DNA of 64,000 nt, from positions 84,641 through 148,640 of the forward strand of contig NZ_JACVQF010000186.1 of assembly GCF_014534645.1 (NCBI RefSeq), in the 5' to 3' direction. The stretch's first letter is position 1; each line of letters begins with the position of its first letter. Positions 43,097-51,905 of the stretch are shown here, one piece after another. The DNA comes from Streptomyces griseicoloratus (GTDB lineage: Bacteria > Actinomycetota > Actinomycetes > Streptomycetales > Streptomycetaceae). The notes below the pieces were generated by a model, which saw nothing but the letters and a program-made list of their open reading frames with translations, ran no database searches and was not told the origin of the DNA. The translations under genes and the position numbers were made by a program.

Positions 43097-45319
43097 TCAC
43101 CGCTCCCTGACCAGCGCCGCGTAGGCGCCACCGCGCGCCACCAGCTCCTCGTGCCGGCCGCGTTCCACGACCGTGCCGTGCTGGAGGACGACGATCTCGT
43201 CACTGTCGCGCACCGTGCTGAGCCGGTGCGCGATCACCACGCAGGCGCAGCCGCGCCGGCGCAGGTTGTCCATCACCACCAGTTCCGTCTCCGCGTCCAG
43301 GGCGCTGGTCACCTCGTCGAGCACGAGGATGCTCGGCCGGCGCACCAGCGCCCGCGCGATCTCCAGGCGCTGGCGCTGCCCGCCGGAGAAGTTGCGGCCG
43401 TCCTGCTCGACCCTGCTGTGGATGCCGCCGGGCCGGCGCATGACGACGTCGTACAGCGCCGCGTCCTTCAGCGCCTCCACGACCGCCTCGTCCGGAACCG
43501 ACGGGTCCCACAGGGCCACGTTGTCGCGGACGGTGCCCTCGAAGAGGAACACCTCCTGGTCGACGAAGGAGACGGAGGACGCCAGCGCTCCGCGCGGGAT
43601 GTCCTCCAGGCGCTGCCCGTCGATGCGGATCACGCCCTCCCACGGGGCGTACAGGCCCGAGATCAGCCGGGACACGGTGGACTTGCCGCTGCCCGAGCCG
43701 CCGACCAGGGCCACCTGCCGCCCCGGTCCGACGGTCAGGTCGAAGCCGGTGAGCAGGGGCTTGTCGAGCGGGTTGTAGCCGAAGGAGACGTTCTCCAGCT
43801 CGACGTGGCCGTGCAGGCGGCGCGTGGAGTCACCGGCGCCGGGACGGTCGTAGAGCGGGTCGGTGCGGAAGTTCTCCACGTCCTTCAGCCGGGCCACGTC
43901 GGCCGCGAAGTCCTGGATGCGGCCCGCGACGCCGTTCAGCCGGGTCAGCGGGGCGGTGAAGCGGGTGACCAGCGCCTGGAAGGCGACCAGCAGGCCGACC
44001 GAGATGTGCCCCTCGACCGCCCGCATGCCGCCGATCCACAGGATCAGCGCGCTGTTGAGCGTGGCGAGCGTCGGCGCGACCACGCCCAGCCAGGCGCTCG
44101 GCACCCCGAGCCGCTGCTGCTCCTCCAGGGTGGTGGCGTGCTGCCCGGCCCACTTGCGGAAGTAGCCGTCCTCGCCGCCCGTCGCCTTCATCGTCTCGAT
44201 CAGCTGCAGGCCCGTGTAGGCGGTGTTCGTCAGCCGGGCCGTGTCCGCGCGCAGCTTCGCCGTGCGCGTCGCGCGCAGCCGGATGACGACCCGCATCGCG
44301 ACGATGTTGAGCAGTGCCACACCGATGCCGACGAAGGTGAGCTGGGGGTCGTACGTGTACAGCAGCACGGCGTACAGGACGACGACGATCGCGTCGACGC
44401 CGGCCGCGGCGAGGTCGCGGGCCAGCGTCTCGGCGACGGCGTCGTTGGACTGCAGCCGCTGCACCAGGTCGGCCGGGCTGCGCTGGGAGAAGAACGTCAC
44501 CGGCAGCCGCAGCAGATGGCGCAGGAAGCGGGCGCTGGAGAGGGTGGAGGAGATGATGCGGCCGTGCAGCAGGTTCGCCTGCTGGAGCCAGGTCAGGACC
44601 ACGGTGAGCAGCACGCACGCCGCCATCGACGCGAACAGCACGCCGAGCAGCGAGGTCCGGCCGCCGATCAGGAACATGTCGATGTAGGTGCGGCTGAGCG
44701 CGGGCACCGCCGCGCCGACCAGCACCAGCAGCAGGCTCGCGAGCACGGCGGCGGGCAGGGTGCCCGCGGTGCCGCGCAGCCTGGCCGGCATCGCGCCGAG
44801 CACGCCGGGCCGGCGACCGCCCCGGCTGAAGTCCTCGCCGGGCTCCATGGTCAGCACGACGCCGGTGAAGCTGCCGTCGAACTCCTCCAGGGAGACGAAG
44901 CGGCGGCCCTTGCCGGGGTCGTTGACGAACACCCCGCGGCGGCCGAAGCGGCGGCCCATGCCGTCGTAGACGACGTAGTGATTGAACTCCCAGAACAGGA
45001 TGGCCGGCGCCGTCACCTCGGCGAGGGCGGCCAGGTCCATCTGCATGCCCTTGGCGGTCAGGCCGTAGCTGCGGGCCGCCTTCAGCAGGTTGCTGGCGCG
45101 CGAGCCGTCGCGGGAGACGCCGCAGGCGATGCGCAGTTCCTCCAGCGGGACGTGCCGGCCGTAGTGGCCCAGCACCATCGCCAGGGAGGCGGCGCCGCAC
45201 TCCACGGCCTCCATCTGCAGCACGGTGGGCGTGCGGACGGCCTTCGCCCGGCTCCTGGGCACCTTGCGCTTGGGCGGGGCGGCGCGGCGTCTGCCCCGGG
45301 TTTCGGTCGCGGTGCTCAC
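43097..45319 (-). CDS. NHLM-type bacteriocin exporter, C39 peptidase/permease/ATPase
   Basis: The protein of about 740 residues has an N-terminal C39 peptidase domain with catalytic Cys41 (MEAVECGAAS), His114 (FNHYVVYDG) and Asp134 (VNDPGKG); then six membrane helices (about 175-440) and an ATPase domain with VGGSGSGKST, NFSGGQRQRLEIARAL and ILVLDEVTSALD. C39 domains cut after a Gly-Gly leader and the same protein exports the core peptide (TIGR03796-like). The GTG start overlaps the adaptor's stop as GTGA. Its intact catalytic triad indicates a functioning processing enzyme for the peptide at 46.2-46.4 kb. Confidence 0.93.
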   Translation of the reverse strand: MSTATETRGRRRAAPPKRKVPRSRAKAVRTPTVLQMEAVECGAASLAMVLGHYGRHVPLEELRIACGVSRDGSRASNLLKAARSYGLTAKGMQMDLAALAEVTAPAILFWEFNHYVVYDGMGRRFGRRGVFVNDPGKGRRFVSLEEFDGSFTGVVLTMEPGEDFSRGGRRPGVLGAMPARLRGTAGTLPAAVLASLLLVLVGAAVPALSRTYIDMFLIGGRTSLLGVLFASMAACVLLTVVLTWLQQANLLHGRIISSTLSSARFLRHLLRLPVTFFSQRSPADLVQRLQSNDAVAETLARDLAAAGVDAIVVVLYAVLLYTYDPQLTFVGIGVALLNIVAMRVVIRLRATRTAKLRADTARLTNTAYTGLQLIETMKATGGEDGYFRKWAGQHATTLEEQQRLGVPSAWLGVVAPTLATLNSALILWIGGMRAVEGHISVGLLVAFQALVTRFTAPLTRLNGVAGRIQDFAADVARLKDVENFRTDPLYDRPGAGDSTRRLHGHVELENVSFGYNPLDKPLLTGFDLTVGPGRQVALVGGSGSGKSTVSRLISGLYAPWEGVIRIDGQRLEDIPRGALASSVSFVDQEVFLFEGTVRDNVALWDPSVPDEAVVEALKDAALYDVVMRRPGGIHSRVEQDGRNFSGGQRQRLEIARALVRRPSILVLDEVTSALDAETELVVMDNLRRRGCACVVIAHRLSTVRDSDEIVVLQHGTVVERGRHEELVARGGAYAALVRER

Positions 45320-46122
45320 GGCAGCAGCCAATCGACGGGACGCTGGTCGGCCAGCCGGATGGAGGCACTGGCCAGGGTCATGGAGGTCAGGGGGTACGGC
45401 GGCCCGTCCGCGGACGACCACGCGTAGCCGCTCTTGGTGGATTCCGAGGTGTCCAGCCGGACCGTCACGGCCACCGGCCTGCCCTTCTCGGTGAACTGCT
45501 CGCCGAGCTGGGCGTCCCCGAGGAACGCGGCGACCGACTGCGCGGACTGGGCCGAGCGGTCCACCGACTTCACATGGCCGTGCAGGACGCCGTACTCCTG
45601 GGAGGGCACCGACTGGACGGTCAGGTCGACGGAGGCGTGGGCCGGGATGGCGGCGGCGTTCTCGGCGGGCACGTACACGGTGGCGTAGAGCGGGTCGCCG
45701 GCGTGGGCGACCTTCTCGACGGAGGCGACGTCGGCGCCGGTCTGGATGATCTGGCCGACGGTGGCGGCGAGCGTGCTGACACGGCCCGCGGCGAGCGCGC
45801 GGACGACGGTCTCGCCCTCGCTCGTACGGACCTTCAGCACGGGCGAGCCGGCGGCCAGCCGCTCACCCTGCCGGGCGAGAACCGCGGTGACCTGGCCGGA
45901 CACCGGACTCTGCAGGACGTAACTGCCCTGCCCGTGCGTGAGGATGGCGGGCGCGCCGACCGTGGAGGTCACCGAACCGGTCACCGCCCATACGGACGCG
46001 GCGGCCATCGCGACCACGGTCACGGACAGCACGAGCCAGCCCTGCGGGCGGGCGAAGCGCACCGGGAGGTCGAGCTCCTCGGGTGACTGGAGCTTGGCGA
46101 GGGCCTGTTGGCGGAACTGCAC
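45316..46122 (-). CDS. NHLM-type HlyD-like secretion adaptor
   Basis: The 268-residue protein has a short cytoplasmic N-terminus (MQFRQQALAKLQSPEELDLP), one membrane helix (GWLVLSVTVVAMAAASVWAV) and an external barrel-sandwich-hybrid with lipoyl-like half-motifs (LQSPVSGQVTAVLARQGERLAAGSP without the long coiled coil). This matches the NHLM secretion protein (TIGR03794-like). It would form the external part of the bacteriocin exporter in a Gram-positive. Its GTG start lacks a strong ribosome binding site. Confidence 0.87.
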   Translation of the reverse strand: MQFRQQALAKLQSPEELDLPVRFARPQGWLVLSVTVVAMAAASVWAVTGSVTSTVGAPAILTHGQGSYVLQSPVSGQVTAVLARQGERLAAGSPVLKVRTSEGETVVRALAAGRVSTLAATVGQIIQTGADVASVEKVAHAGDPLYATVYVPAENAAAIPAHASVDLTVQSVPSQEYGVLHGHVKSVDRSAQSAQSVAAFLGDAQLGEQFTEKGRPVAVTVRLDTSESTKSGYAWSSADGPPYPLTSMTLASASIRLADQRPVDWLLP

Positions 46123-46159
46123 GTCGGAGGTATTCCAGGGGATCCGGGGAGGACGGCCG

Positions 46160-46192
46160 AAAAGTCCCGGAGCCGGTGACGGCTCCGGGACT
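46160..46192 (-). terminator. Strong hairpin between precursor and exporter genes
   Basis: AGTCCCGGAGCC and GGCTCCGGGACT (46163-46174 and 46181-46192) form a perfect 12-base-pair stem with a 6-base loop. On the minus strand TTTT follows. It lies 20 bases past the precursor stop and before the adaptor gene, so it should terminate most precursor transcripts and allow limited read-through. Confidence 0.8.
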
Positions 46193-46211
46193 CAGCGGCA
46201 CGAGGGCGCGA

Positions 46212-46427
46212 TCAGAGACCGGCGACCAGGTTGGTGACCGGGGCGGTGTTCAGACCGGTGACGCCCTCGACGGTGCCGACGGCCGTGTTGAGCAGACCCG
46301 AGACCGGGGCGATGCCGTCCACCAGGCCGGTGACGGTGCCGACGGCGTTCACGGACAGGCCGCCGGAGACGTTGTCGAGCTCGGCGTCGGAGATCTCGAC
46401 GGTCTCAACCTGGGGGGTGGAGTTCAT
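46212..46427 (-). CDS. Double-glycine-leader bacteriocin precursor peptide
   Basis: The gene encodes 71 residues. Residues 1-23 form an acidic leader ending EISDAELDNVSGG, the consensus for C39 peptidase cleavage. The predicted 48-residue core is rich in Val, Gly, Thr, Leu and Asn, has no Cys, Lys or Arg, carries only two acidic residues (one Asp, one Glu), and is an imperfect duplication: residues 27-46 (NAVGTVTGLVDGIAPVSGLL) and 47-68 (NTAVGTVEGV...TNLV) align. GGGAAG lies eight bases before the ATG. With no recognisable modification enzyme adjacent, the product may be an unmodified class II-type bacteriocin or a signalling peptide. Confidence 0.85.
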   Translation of the reverse strand: MNSTPQVETVEISDAELDNVSGGLSVNAVGTVTGLVDGIAPVSGLLNTAVGTVEGVTGLNTAPVTNLVAGL

Positions 46428-46990
46428 GATGGAACTTCCCTTCGTAGAGCAATTTTCACAAGGGGGGAGCGGCCCCCTCTGGGGACAGACGACGGCCGCG
46501 GCCACGAGTGCCGGGCGCCCTTCTCCAGAAGCCTCCGCGGCCCCCGCGGTGCGATGGATCAAAGCACGCGCCCGGTCCGCGCTTCCAATCAATCACCCCT
46601 CCCACCAGGGCACTTGCAACGCCGAGCCGTTCAACCGTGCAGGTGCGCGCACGCCTTCGCGGCGACTTCTTCACATGGCTCACGACATCGCTCCGTGCCA
46701 CCTCTTGTCTCCGGGCCGGCGAATCCGGCACTTGCGCCCCAAAGGCGTGAGCGGCGCCGGGGATGTGTGGAGGTCCACCGGCGACGGTGACCGGGTTGGG
46801 CTTTCGATGTGCAGATTTCCTGAAGCAGGAATTCCGCTAGGTGATCGGGACTGAACGTTGTCGATCGATCGCGGAGCGTGTCGAGTGGGGTGTGTTGAAC
46901 GCTCCGTCAGGCCCCTGCGTACCCCTTGCCGTCCAGGCGCCCAGCAACTGCCGAACCGACGGCACGGCCCGTCCCAGGAGGTCGAGAAGG
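46428..46990. other. Divergent intergenic region, precursor versus S1 protease
   Basis: This 563-base spacer holds promoters for both genes. On the minus strand TTGATTGGAAG (near 46590) and TTGTGAAAATTGCTC just before the precursor are the most promoter-like stretches. A CGATCGATCG palindrome lies near 46862. No additional small gene with a leader-like sequence was found here. Confidence 0.4.
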
Positions 46991-48250
46991 TTGAGTCACA
47001 AGCGGATTCCGAAGCGCAGGGCCGTCCTGGCGGCAGGCGGAGCGGCGGCGCTCGCAGCGGCCGCGATCCTGCTGCCGAACGCCAACGCCTCCCAGGAGGG
47101 CGCGACTTCACAGGACACGGCGGCGGCGCCAAGGACCCTGAAGGCGGCCGACGCCTCGGCTCTCGCCTCGCGGCTCACCGGCCTGCTCGGCGACGCCTTC
47201 GCCGGCTCGTACTACGACGCCGGCCGGCAGCGGCTGGTCGTCAACGTCGTGGCCGGTGACGACAGCGACGTGGTCGTGCGGGCGAAGAAGGCGGGCGCGG
47301 TCGTCCGCGAGGTCGACAACAGCATCGCCGAACTGCGCACCGGCGCGCAGACCCTGAGGTCCGAGGCGGCCATCCCGGGCACCGCGTGGGCCGTCGACCC
47401 GCGGACGAACAAGATCCTGGTCACCGCCGACAGCACCGTCACCGGGGCCCGGTGGGACCGGCTGGAGTCCACCGTCGAGAGCCTCGGCTCCGGAATGGCC
47501 GTCATCAAGAAGTCCACCGGCACCTTCACGCCGTATCTGTCCGGCGGCGACGCCGTCTTCGGCGGCGGCGCGCGCTGCTCGCTCGGCTTCAACGTCACCG
47601 CGGGCGACGGCACCCCCGCCTTCCTGACCGCGGGCCACTGCGCGGTCGCGGCCGACCAGTGGTCGCAGGAGCAGGACGGGCAGCCGATCGCCACGGTCGA
47701 GCAGGCGGTCTTCCCCGGCGCGGGCGACTTCGCGCTCGTCAGGTACGACGACCCCGCCACCGAGGCTCCGAGCGAGGTGAACGTCGGGAACCAGACCGTC
47801 CCCGTCTCCGGGCCCGCGGAGGCGACGGTCGGGCAGCAGGTGTTCCGGATGGGCAGCACCACCGGACTGGCCGACGGCCGGGTGCTCGGACTGGACGCCA
47901 CCGTGAACTACCCCGAGGGCACGGTCACCGGCCTCATCCAGACCGACGTCTGCGCCGAACCCGGCGACAGCGGCGGCCCGCTGTTCACCCGGGACGGCCT
48001 CGCGATAGGCCTGACCTCCGGCGGCAGCGGCGACTGCACGGTCGGCGGGGAGACGTTCTTCCAGCCGGTCACCACCGCCCTGGAGGCGGTCGGCGCCACA
48101 CTCGGCACCGGCGGCGCGGCGGGCGGCCAAGGCGAGGGCGAAGGCGAAGGGGCCGGAGCCGGAGCCGGTGAGGAGGCCGGCGCCGGAGGTGCCGCACCCG
48201 GTACGGGCGGCGGGAGCCCGGACGGCTCCGGTCCGGCGCACACACCCTGA
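46991..48250 (+). CDS. Secreted S1 family (streptogrisin-like) serine protease
   Basis: The protein of about 419 residues has a basic signal peptide with cleavage near NANA-S (residue 33), a propeptide of about 150 residues, and a chymotrypsin-like domain with His in TAGHCAV, Asp in GDFALVRYDD and Ser in EPGDSGGP. The C-terminus is a Gly/Glu/Ala-rich tail of about 50 residues not typical of streptogrisins. I chose the TTG at 46991, preceded by AGGAGG at nine bases, because it starts the signal peptide. It is divergent from the bacteriocin precursor gene and could process or degrade extracellular peptides. Confidence 0.87.
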   Translation: MSHKRIPKRRAVLAAGGAAALAAAAILLPNANASQEGATSQDTAAAPRTLKAADASALASRLTGLLGDAFAGSYYDAGRQRLVVNVVAGDDSDVVVRAKKAGAVVREVDNSIAELRTGAQTLRSEAAIPGTAWAVDPRTNKILVTADSTVTGARWDRLESTVESLGSGMAVIKKSTGTFTPYLSGGDAVFGGGARCSLGFNVTAGDGTPAFLTAGHCAVAADQWSQEQDGQPIATVEQAVFPGAGDFALVRYDDPATEAPSEVNVGNQTVPVSGPAEATVGQQVFRMGSTTGLADGRVLGLDATVNYPEGTVTGLIQTDVCAEPGDSGGPLFTRDGLAIGLTSGGSGDCTVGGETFFQPVTTALEAVGATLGTGGAAGGQGEGEGEGAGAGAGEEAGAGGAAPGTGGGSPDGSGPAHTP

Positions 48251-48644
48251 GCCAGGCCGCTTCCGCAACCACCGCCGGCACGGTTCGGTCGCGGGGCGAG
48301 GCGCGCGAGGCAGCGGGCACGGGGGACGGCGGCTGCCCGTCGGGCACGCCGAACACCTCCTCGCGCGGCCGTGCGGCGGGTCCCCCGGGATCAAATCTCC
48401 CCCTTCACGGCTGGTCGCGCACGGCGAGTGCCACACGGGTCCGGCTCCGTCGGCACATGGAACGGAGCGACGCGGGACGACCGGCGTGTTCCGCGGAGCG
48501 ACGCGCACCCCACCGGGACGGAGACGCCCGGCGTACCGCGCGGGGTGAGCGCCCCGCGGAGACGGCCGGCGTACGCCTCTGGAGGCGGCCCCGGCCCGGG
48601 GCGGCCGCCGGCCGGACGGTTCCCTGCCCGCAGGGGCTGCGCGG
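48251..48644. other. Intergenic region with a short direct repeat
   Basis: About 390 GC-rich bases contain a 12-base direct repeat, CGGAGCGACGCG, at 48463-48474 and 48494-48505. No gene or RNA is recognised. Confidence 0.4.
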
Positions 48645-51116
48645 GTGTCCCATAAGCGCTGTAATGGCGGCGTGGTCAGTGAGGGCGCTGTGGAACGCGG
48701 AAGGGGAACGCTGCGTGCCGAGGGTGCCCTCAACGCGATCACGTCCGCCCCGGACACGGGAGACCGTCTGCGCCGCGTCCTGGAACAGGCACTCGTCTTC
48801 GCCGGTGCCGCCTTCGTCGCCCTCTACGCGCAGGGCGCGGACCGCGGAACGCTCCGCCTGATCGAGTCCGCCGGCGTGCCGAGGACCCTCTTCGGGGTGC
48901 GCGACAGCTATTCCGCGGCCGGGGACTCCCCGGTCGCCGAGGCGCACCGCGGCGCAAGACCGGTGTGGCTCGGCCCCGAAGAACTGGCCGAGGCCGCCGA
49001 GTCCCGGCGCGTCCGGTCCGGCGGCTTCTCGGCGGCGGCCCTCCCCGTGCACGACGGCAGCGGCGGCTGCCTCCTCGCCGTGACCGAGCGCCCGGACGGC
49101 TTCGGCACCGAGGAGCGCAAGAGCCTGGAGCTGATCGCCGAGGCCGTCACCTGTCCCGTCCCGACCGAGGCGGCCGCGGCCGGCGTACTGCCGCCGGACG
49201 CCTTCAGCCTCGCCATGGACACCGGCCGGGTCGAGGTCGGCGACGACATCCTGCGGCTGTTCGGCCTCGCCCCGGACGAGTTCGACGGCAAGGTCGAGAC
49301 ACTGCTCGGCCTGACGGTGCCGGAGGACCTGCCCTCGCTGATGTCGGTGGTGGAGGCCGACCACATGACCATCGACGACCGGGAGCTGGAGTTCCGCGTA
49401 CTGCAGCCCTCCGGCCCGCCGAAGTGGCTCCGCTTGCAGGGGCGGCTCGTGCCCGGCGGCGAGGGCCGGCCGGCCCGTCTCCTGGGCACGGTCGCCGACG
49501 CCTCCACGCTGCGCCCCGACGTCACCGACGTCGCCCGCGTCCAGCGGCTGGCCGCCGCGCTGGCCACCGCGGGCACCGTCCGCGACGTCAGCCAGGCCGT
49601 GGTGGCCGCCCTGCGCCGGCCGCTGCGCGCCGACCGGATCGCACTGGCCGAGCTGGAGAACGACCGGCTCGTCGTCACCGTCCTCGACCCGCCCGAACCC
49701 GAGGCGTGGCCCGAGCTGTGGCGGACGGAGTGGCGCACCGAGTGGCCCGACGCACCGGTGCGCGCCATGCCGACCCTCGCCGCCGCCCTTCGGGACGGCC
49801 GCGCCCAGATCTGGCCCGCCGGAACGTCCCTGGAACCCGCGCTCGCCGACGTCGGCCCCGGCGGCCTGGCCGTGCTGCCGCTGCCCGCCGCCGGCCGCAT
49901 GGCCGGTGCCTGTCTGATCGGCTGGGACACCCCGCACGAGTTCGGCCCCGACGAGCGCGCCCTGCTCACCGCCTCCGCCGGCCTCGCCGGCCAGGCCCTG
50001 ATGCGCGCCCACGCCTTCGACGCCGAGCACGAACTCGTCGGCATGCTCCAGCGCCAGCTGCTGCCCCGCCGCCTGCCGAAACTGCCGGGCGCGGTCGCCG
50101 TCGCCCGCTACCTGCCCAGCACGGCCGGGCTGGAGCTCGGCGGCGACTGGTACGACGTGATCCCGCTGCCCGACAACCACGTGGCCCTCGTCATCGGCGA
50201 CGTCCAGGGCCACAGCGCCGGCGCCGCCACCCTCATGGGCCAGATGCGCACGGCTCTGCGCGCCTACGCCGTCGAGGGCCACCCGCCGGACGTGGTCGTC
50301 TCCCACGCCAACCGGCTGCTCACGGACATGGGGACCGACCTCTTCGCCACCTGCGCCTACGTCGACCTCGACATGGAGGAGGGCACGGCCTGGTGCGTGC
50401 GTGCCGGGCACCTGCCGCCGGTGCTGCGCCACCCGGACGGCCGGACGGAGATCCCGGAGACCGAGGGCGGACCGCCCCTCGGTGTGGTGACGCAGGCCGA
50501 CTTCCCGATGAGCCCGCTCAGGCTGGGGCCCGGCACGCTCATCGCGCTGACCACGGACGGTCTCGTGGAGTCACCCGACACCGACATCGACGACGGCATG
50601 GACCGCTTCGCCCACGGGCTGGCGGCCGGCGACCCCGCCCACCTCGGGTTGATCGCCGACGCCCTGCTCGGCGACGCCCGCCGCAGCGACGACGTCGCCC
50701 TGCTGCTCGTGCGCTACGACGGCATGGCCGTACGCCCGCTGCGCGAGAGCTGGACGGTGTGGCGCGTCCCCGAGGCCGTGGGGCACGCCCGTCGCTTCAC
50801 CCGGCGGACCCTGCGCACCTGGGGCGTGCCGCGGGACGACCTCGACGCCGTCCTCCTGGTCGTGTCCGAGCTGGTCACCAACGCCCTCGTGCACACCGAC
50901 GGCAAGGTCCGCCTCGACCTCACCCTGGTGAACGGCCGGCTGCGCGTCGCGGTCGCCGACGCCTCGCCCCGGACACCCGTCAAGCCGGCCGGCATCGGCT
51001 GGGAGGCCACCGGCGGGCGCGGCATCCTCCTCGTCGAGGCGATGTCGGCGGCGTGGGGAGCGCTGCCGGTCAGCGGGGGCAAACAGGTGTGGAGCGAGAT
51101 TCCGCTGAGCCGGTGA
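48645..51116 (+). CDS. GAF-PAS-GAF-SpoIIE phosphatase with HATPase domain
   Basis: The 823-residue regulator has an N-terminal GAF-like domain (about 30-160), a PAS-like domain (DILRLFGLAPDEFDGKVE), a second GAF (about 300-440), a SpoIIE/PP2C phosphatase with GGDWYDVIPL and VIGDVQGHSAGAA containing metal ligands, and a C-terminal HATPase_c domain (VVSELVTNALVHTDG, GGRGILLVEAMSAAWG). It probably controls a partner-switching sigma cascade. The start is uncertain: GTG 48645 gives the longest reading; GTG 48690, with GAGGG before it, is a good alternative. A CBS-domain gene follows 104 bases downstream. Confidence 0.87.
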   Translation: MSHKRCNGGVVSEGAVERGRGTLRAEGALNAITSAPDTGDRLRRVLEQALVFAGAAFVALYAQGADRGTLRLIESAGVPRTLFGVRDSYSAAGDSPVAEAHRGARPVWLGPEELAEAAESRRVRSGGFSAAALPVHDGSGGCLLAVTERPDGFGTEERKSLELIAEAVTCPVPTEAAAAGVLPPDAFSLAMDTGRVEVGDDILRLFGLAPDEFDGKVETLLGLTVPEDLPSLMSVVEADHMTIDDRELEFRVLQPSGPPKWLRLQGRLVPGGEGRPARLLGTVADASTLRPDVTDVARVQRLAAALATAGTVRDVSQAVVAALRRPLRADRIALAELENDRLVVTVLDPPEPEAWPELWRTEWRTEWPDAPVRAMPTLAAALRDGRAQIWPAGTSLEPALADVGPGGLAVLPLPAAGRMAGACLIGWDTPHEFGPDERALLTASAGLAGQALMRAHAFDAEHELVGMLQRQLLPRRLPKLPGAVAVARYLPSTAGLELGGDWYDVIPLPDNHVALVIGDVQGHSAGAATLMGQMRTALRAYAVEGHPPDVVVSHANRLLTDMGTDLFATCAYVDLDMEEGTAWCVRAGHLPPVLRHPDGRTEIPETEGGPPLGVVTQADFPMSPLRLGPGTLIALTTDGLVESPDTDIDDGMDRFAHGLAAGDPAHLGLIADALLGDARRSDDVALLLVRYDGMAVRPLRESWTVWRVPEAVGHARRFTRRTLRTWGVPRDDLDAVLLVVSELVTNALVHTDGKVRLDLTLVNGRLRVAVADASPRTPVKPAGIGWEATGGRGILLVEAMSAAWGALPVSGGKQVWSEIPLSR

Positions 51117-51220
51117 GCCGCGGAGGTGCCGGCGACGCCCCACCGGGTACCCGGAGGGCGCGATCGCACAGGACCCGACCACAGCAGCAGCGACAACGAC
51201 GAGAACGGCAGGAGTACGTC

Positions 51221-51640
51221 ATGACGCAGTACGTCCGCGACATCATGACCGGCGACCCGGTGACCGTGGAGCCGCAGACCTCGGTGACCGACGTGGCCCG
51301 CATCATGCGCGACCAGGACCTCGGAGCCATCCTCGTGACGGACGGCGACCGGCTGCGCGGCCTGGTCACCGACCGCGACCTGGTGATCCGGTCCATCGCC
51401 GAGGGCGGCGACCCGGAGCAGACCACCGTGGCCGACGCGTGCAGCGGCGACCTGTTCACCATACGGCCCGACGAGGAGCTGGACCACGCGGTGCAGCTGA
51501 TGCGTGAACACGCGGTGCGCCGCGTCCCGGTCGTCGAGGAGGGCCACCCCGTGGGCATCGTGTCCCTGGGCGACCTGGCCATGGAGCGCGACCCGGAGTC
51601 GGCGCTGGGCGACATCAGCGCGGCCAGGCCCAACACCTGA
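51221..51640 (+). CDS. CBS domain pair protein
   Basis: This 139-residue protein is made of two CBS motifs: VRDIMTGDPVTVEPQTSVTD to about residue 62, then the second from VADACSGDLFTIRPDEELDH, ending in RVPVVEEGHPVGIVSLGDLA. Stand-alone CBS pairs bind adenine nucleotides and signal energy state. GGCAGGAG precedes the ATG. It may be co-transcribed with the SpoIIE phosphatase gene upstream; a functional link is not shown. Confidence 0.88.
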   Translation: MTQYVRDIMTGDPVTVEPQTSVTDVARIMRDQDLGAILVTDGDRLRGLVTDRDLVIRSIAEGGDPEQTTVADACSGDLFTIRPDEELDHAVQLMREHAVRRVPVVEEGHPVGIVSLGDLAMERDPESALGDISAARPNT

Positions 51641-51725
51641 ACGCCCCCGGCGGGCGTTTCGGAGGATCACGTCCGGGGACCCGGAGGGCAACGGCAGCCG
51701 GACGCAGAAGGAAGATGATGCAGCC

Positions 51726-51905
51726 GTGACCACGGACACCACCGACGAACCCACCGTCCGCAGCCAGGAGAGCGGCCGGCCGAAGGCCCGCCGTACGCGC
51801 GCCGAGAGCGCACCGCGCACCTGGGTACCGGCCGTCGAGGACGGCACCACCCCGCGCGGACCGCACGCGGGCCCCGAGTCGCACATCGTCCGGGGCGAGG
51901 ACTGA
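51726..51905 (+). CDS. Small hypothetical protein
   Basis: The 59-residue, hydrophilic product is rich in Thr, Arg, Glu and Pro with no hydrophobic core. GAAGGAAG lies upstream of the GTG, although a little far. Codon bias is streptomycete-like. It resembles no family I know. Confidence 0.4.
   Translation: MTTDTTDEPTVRSQESGRPKARRTRAESAPRTWVPAVEDGTTPRGPHAGPESHIVRGED

Noticed and set aside
37942-43110. A 1722-codon open frame on the plus strand
   Set aside because: It lies antisense to seven well-supported minus-strand genes and its translation is Gln/Arg/His-rich low-complexity sequence, a typical artefact of high-GC DNA.
46212-46427. Lanthipeptide precursor
   Set aside because: The core has no Cys and no LanM, LanB/C or LanKC-like gene is nearby.
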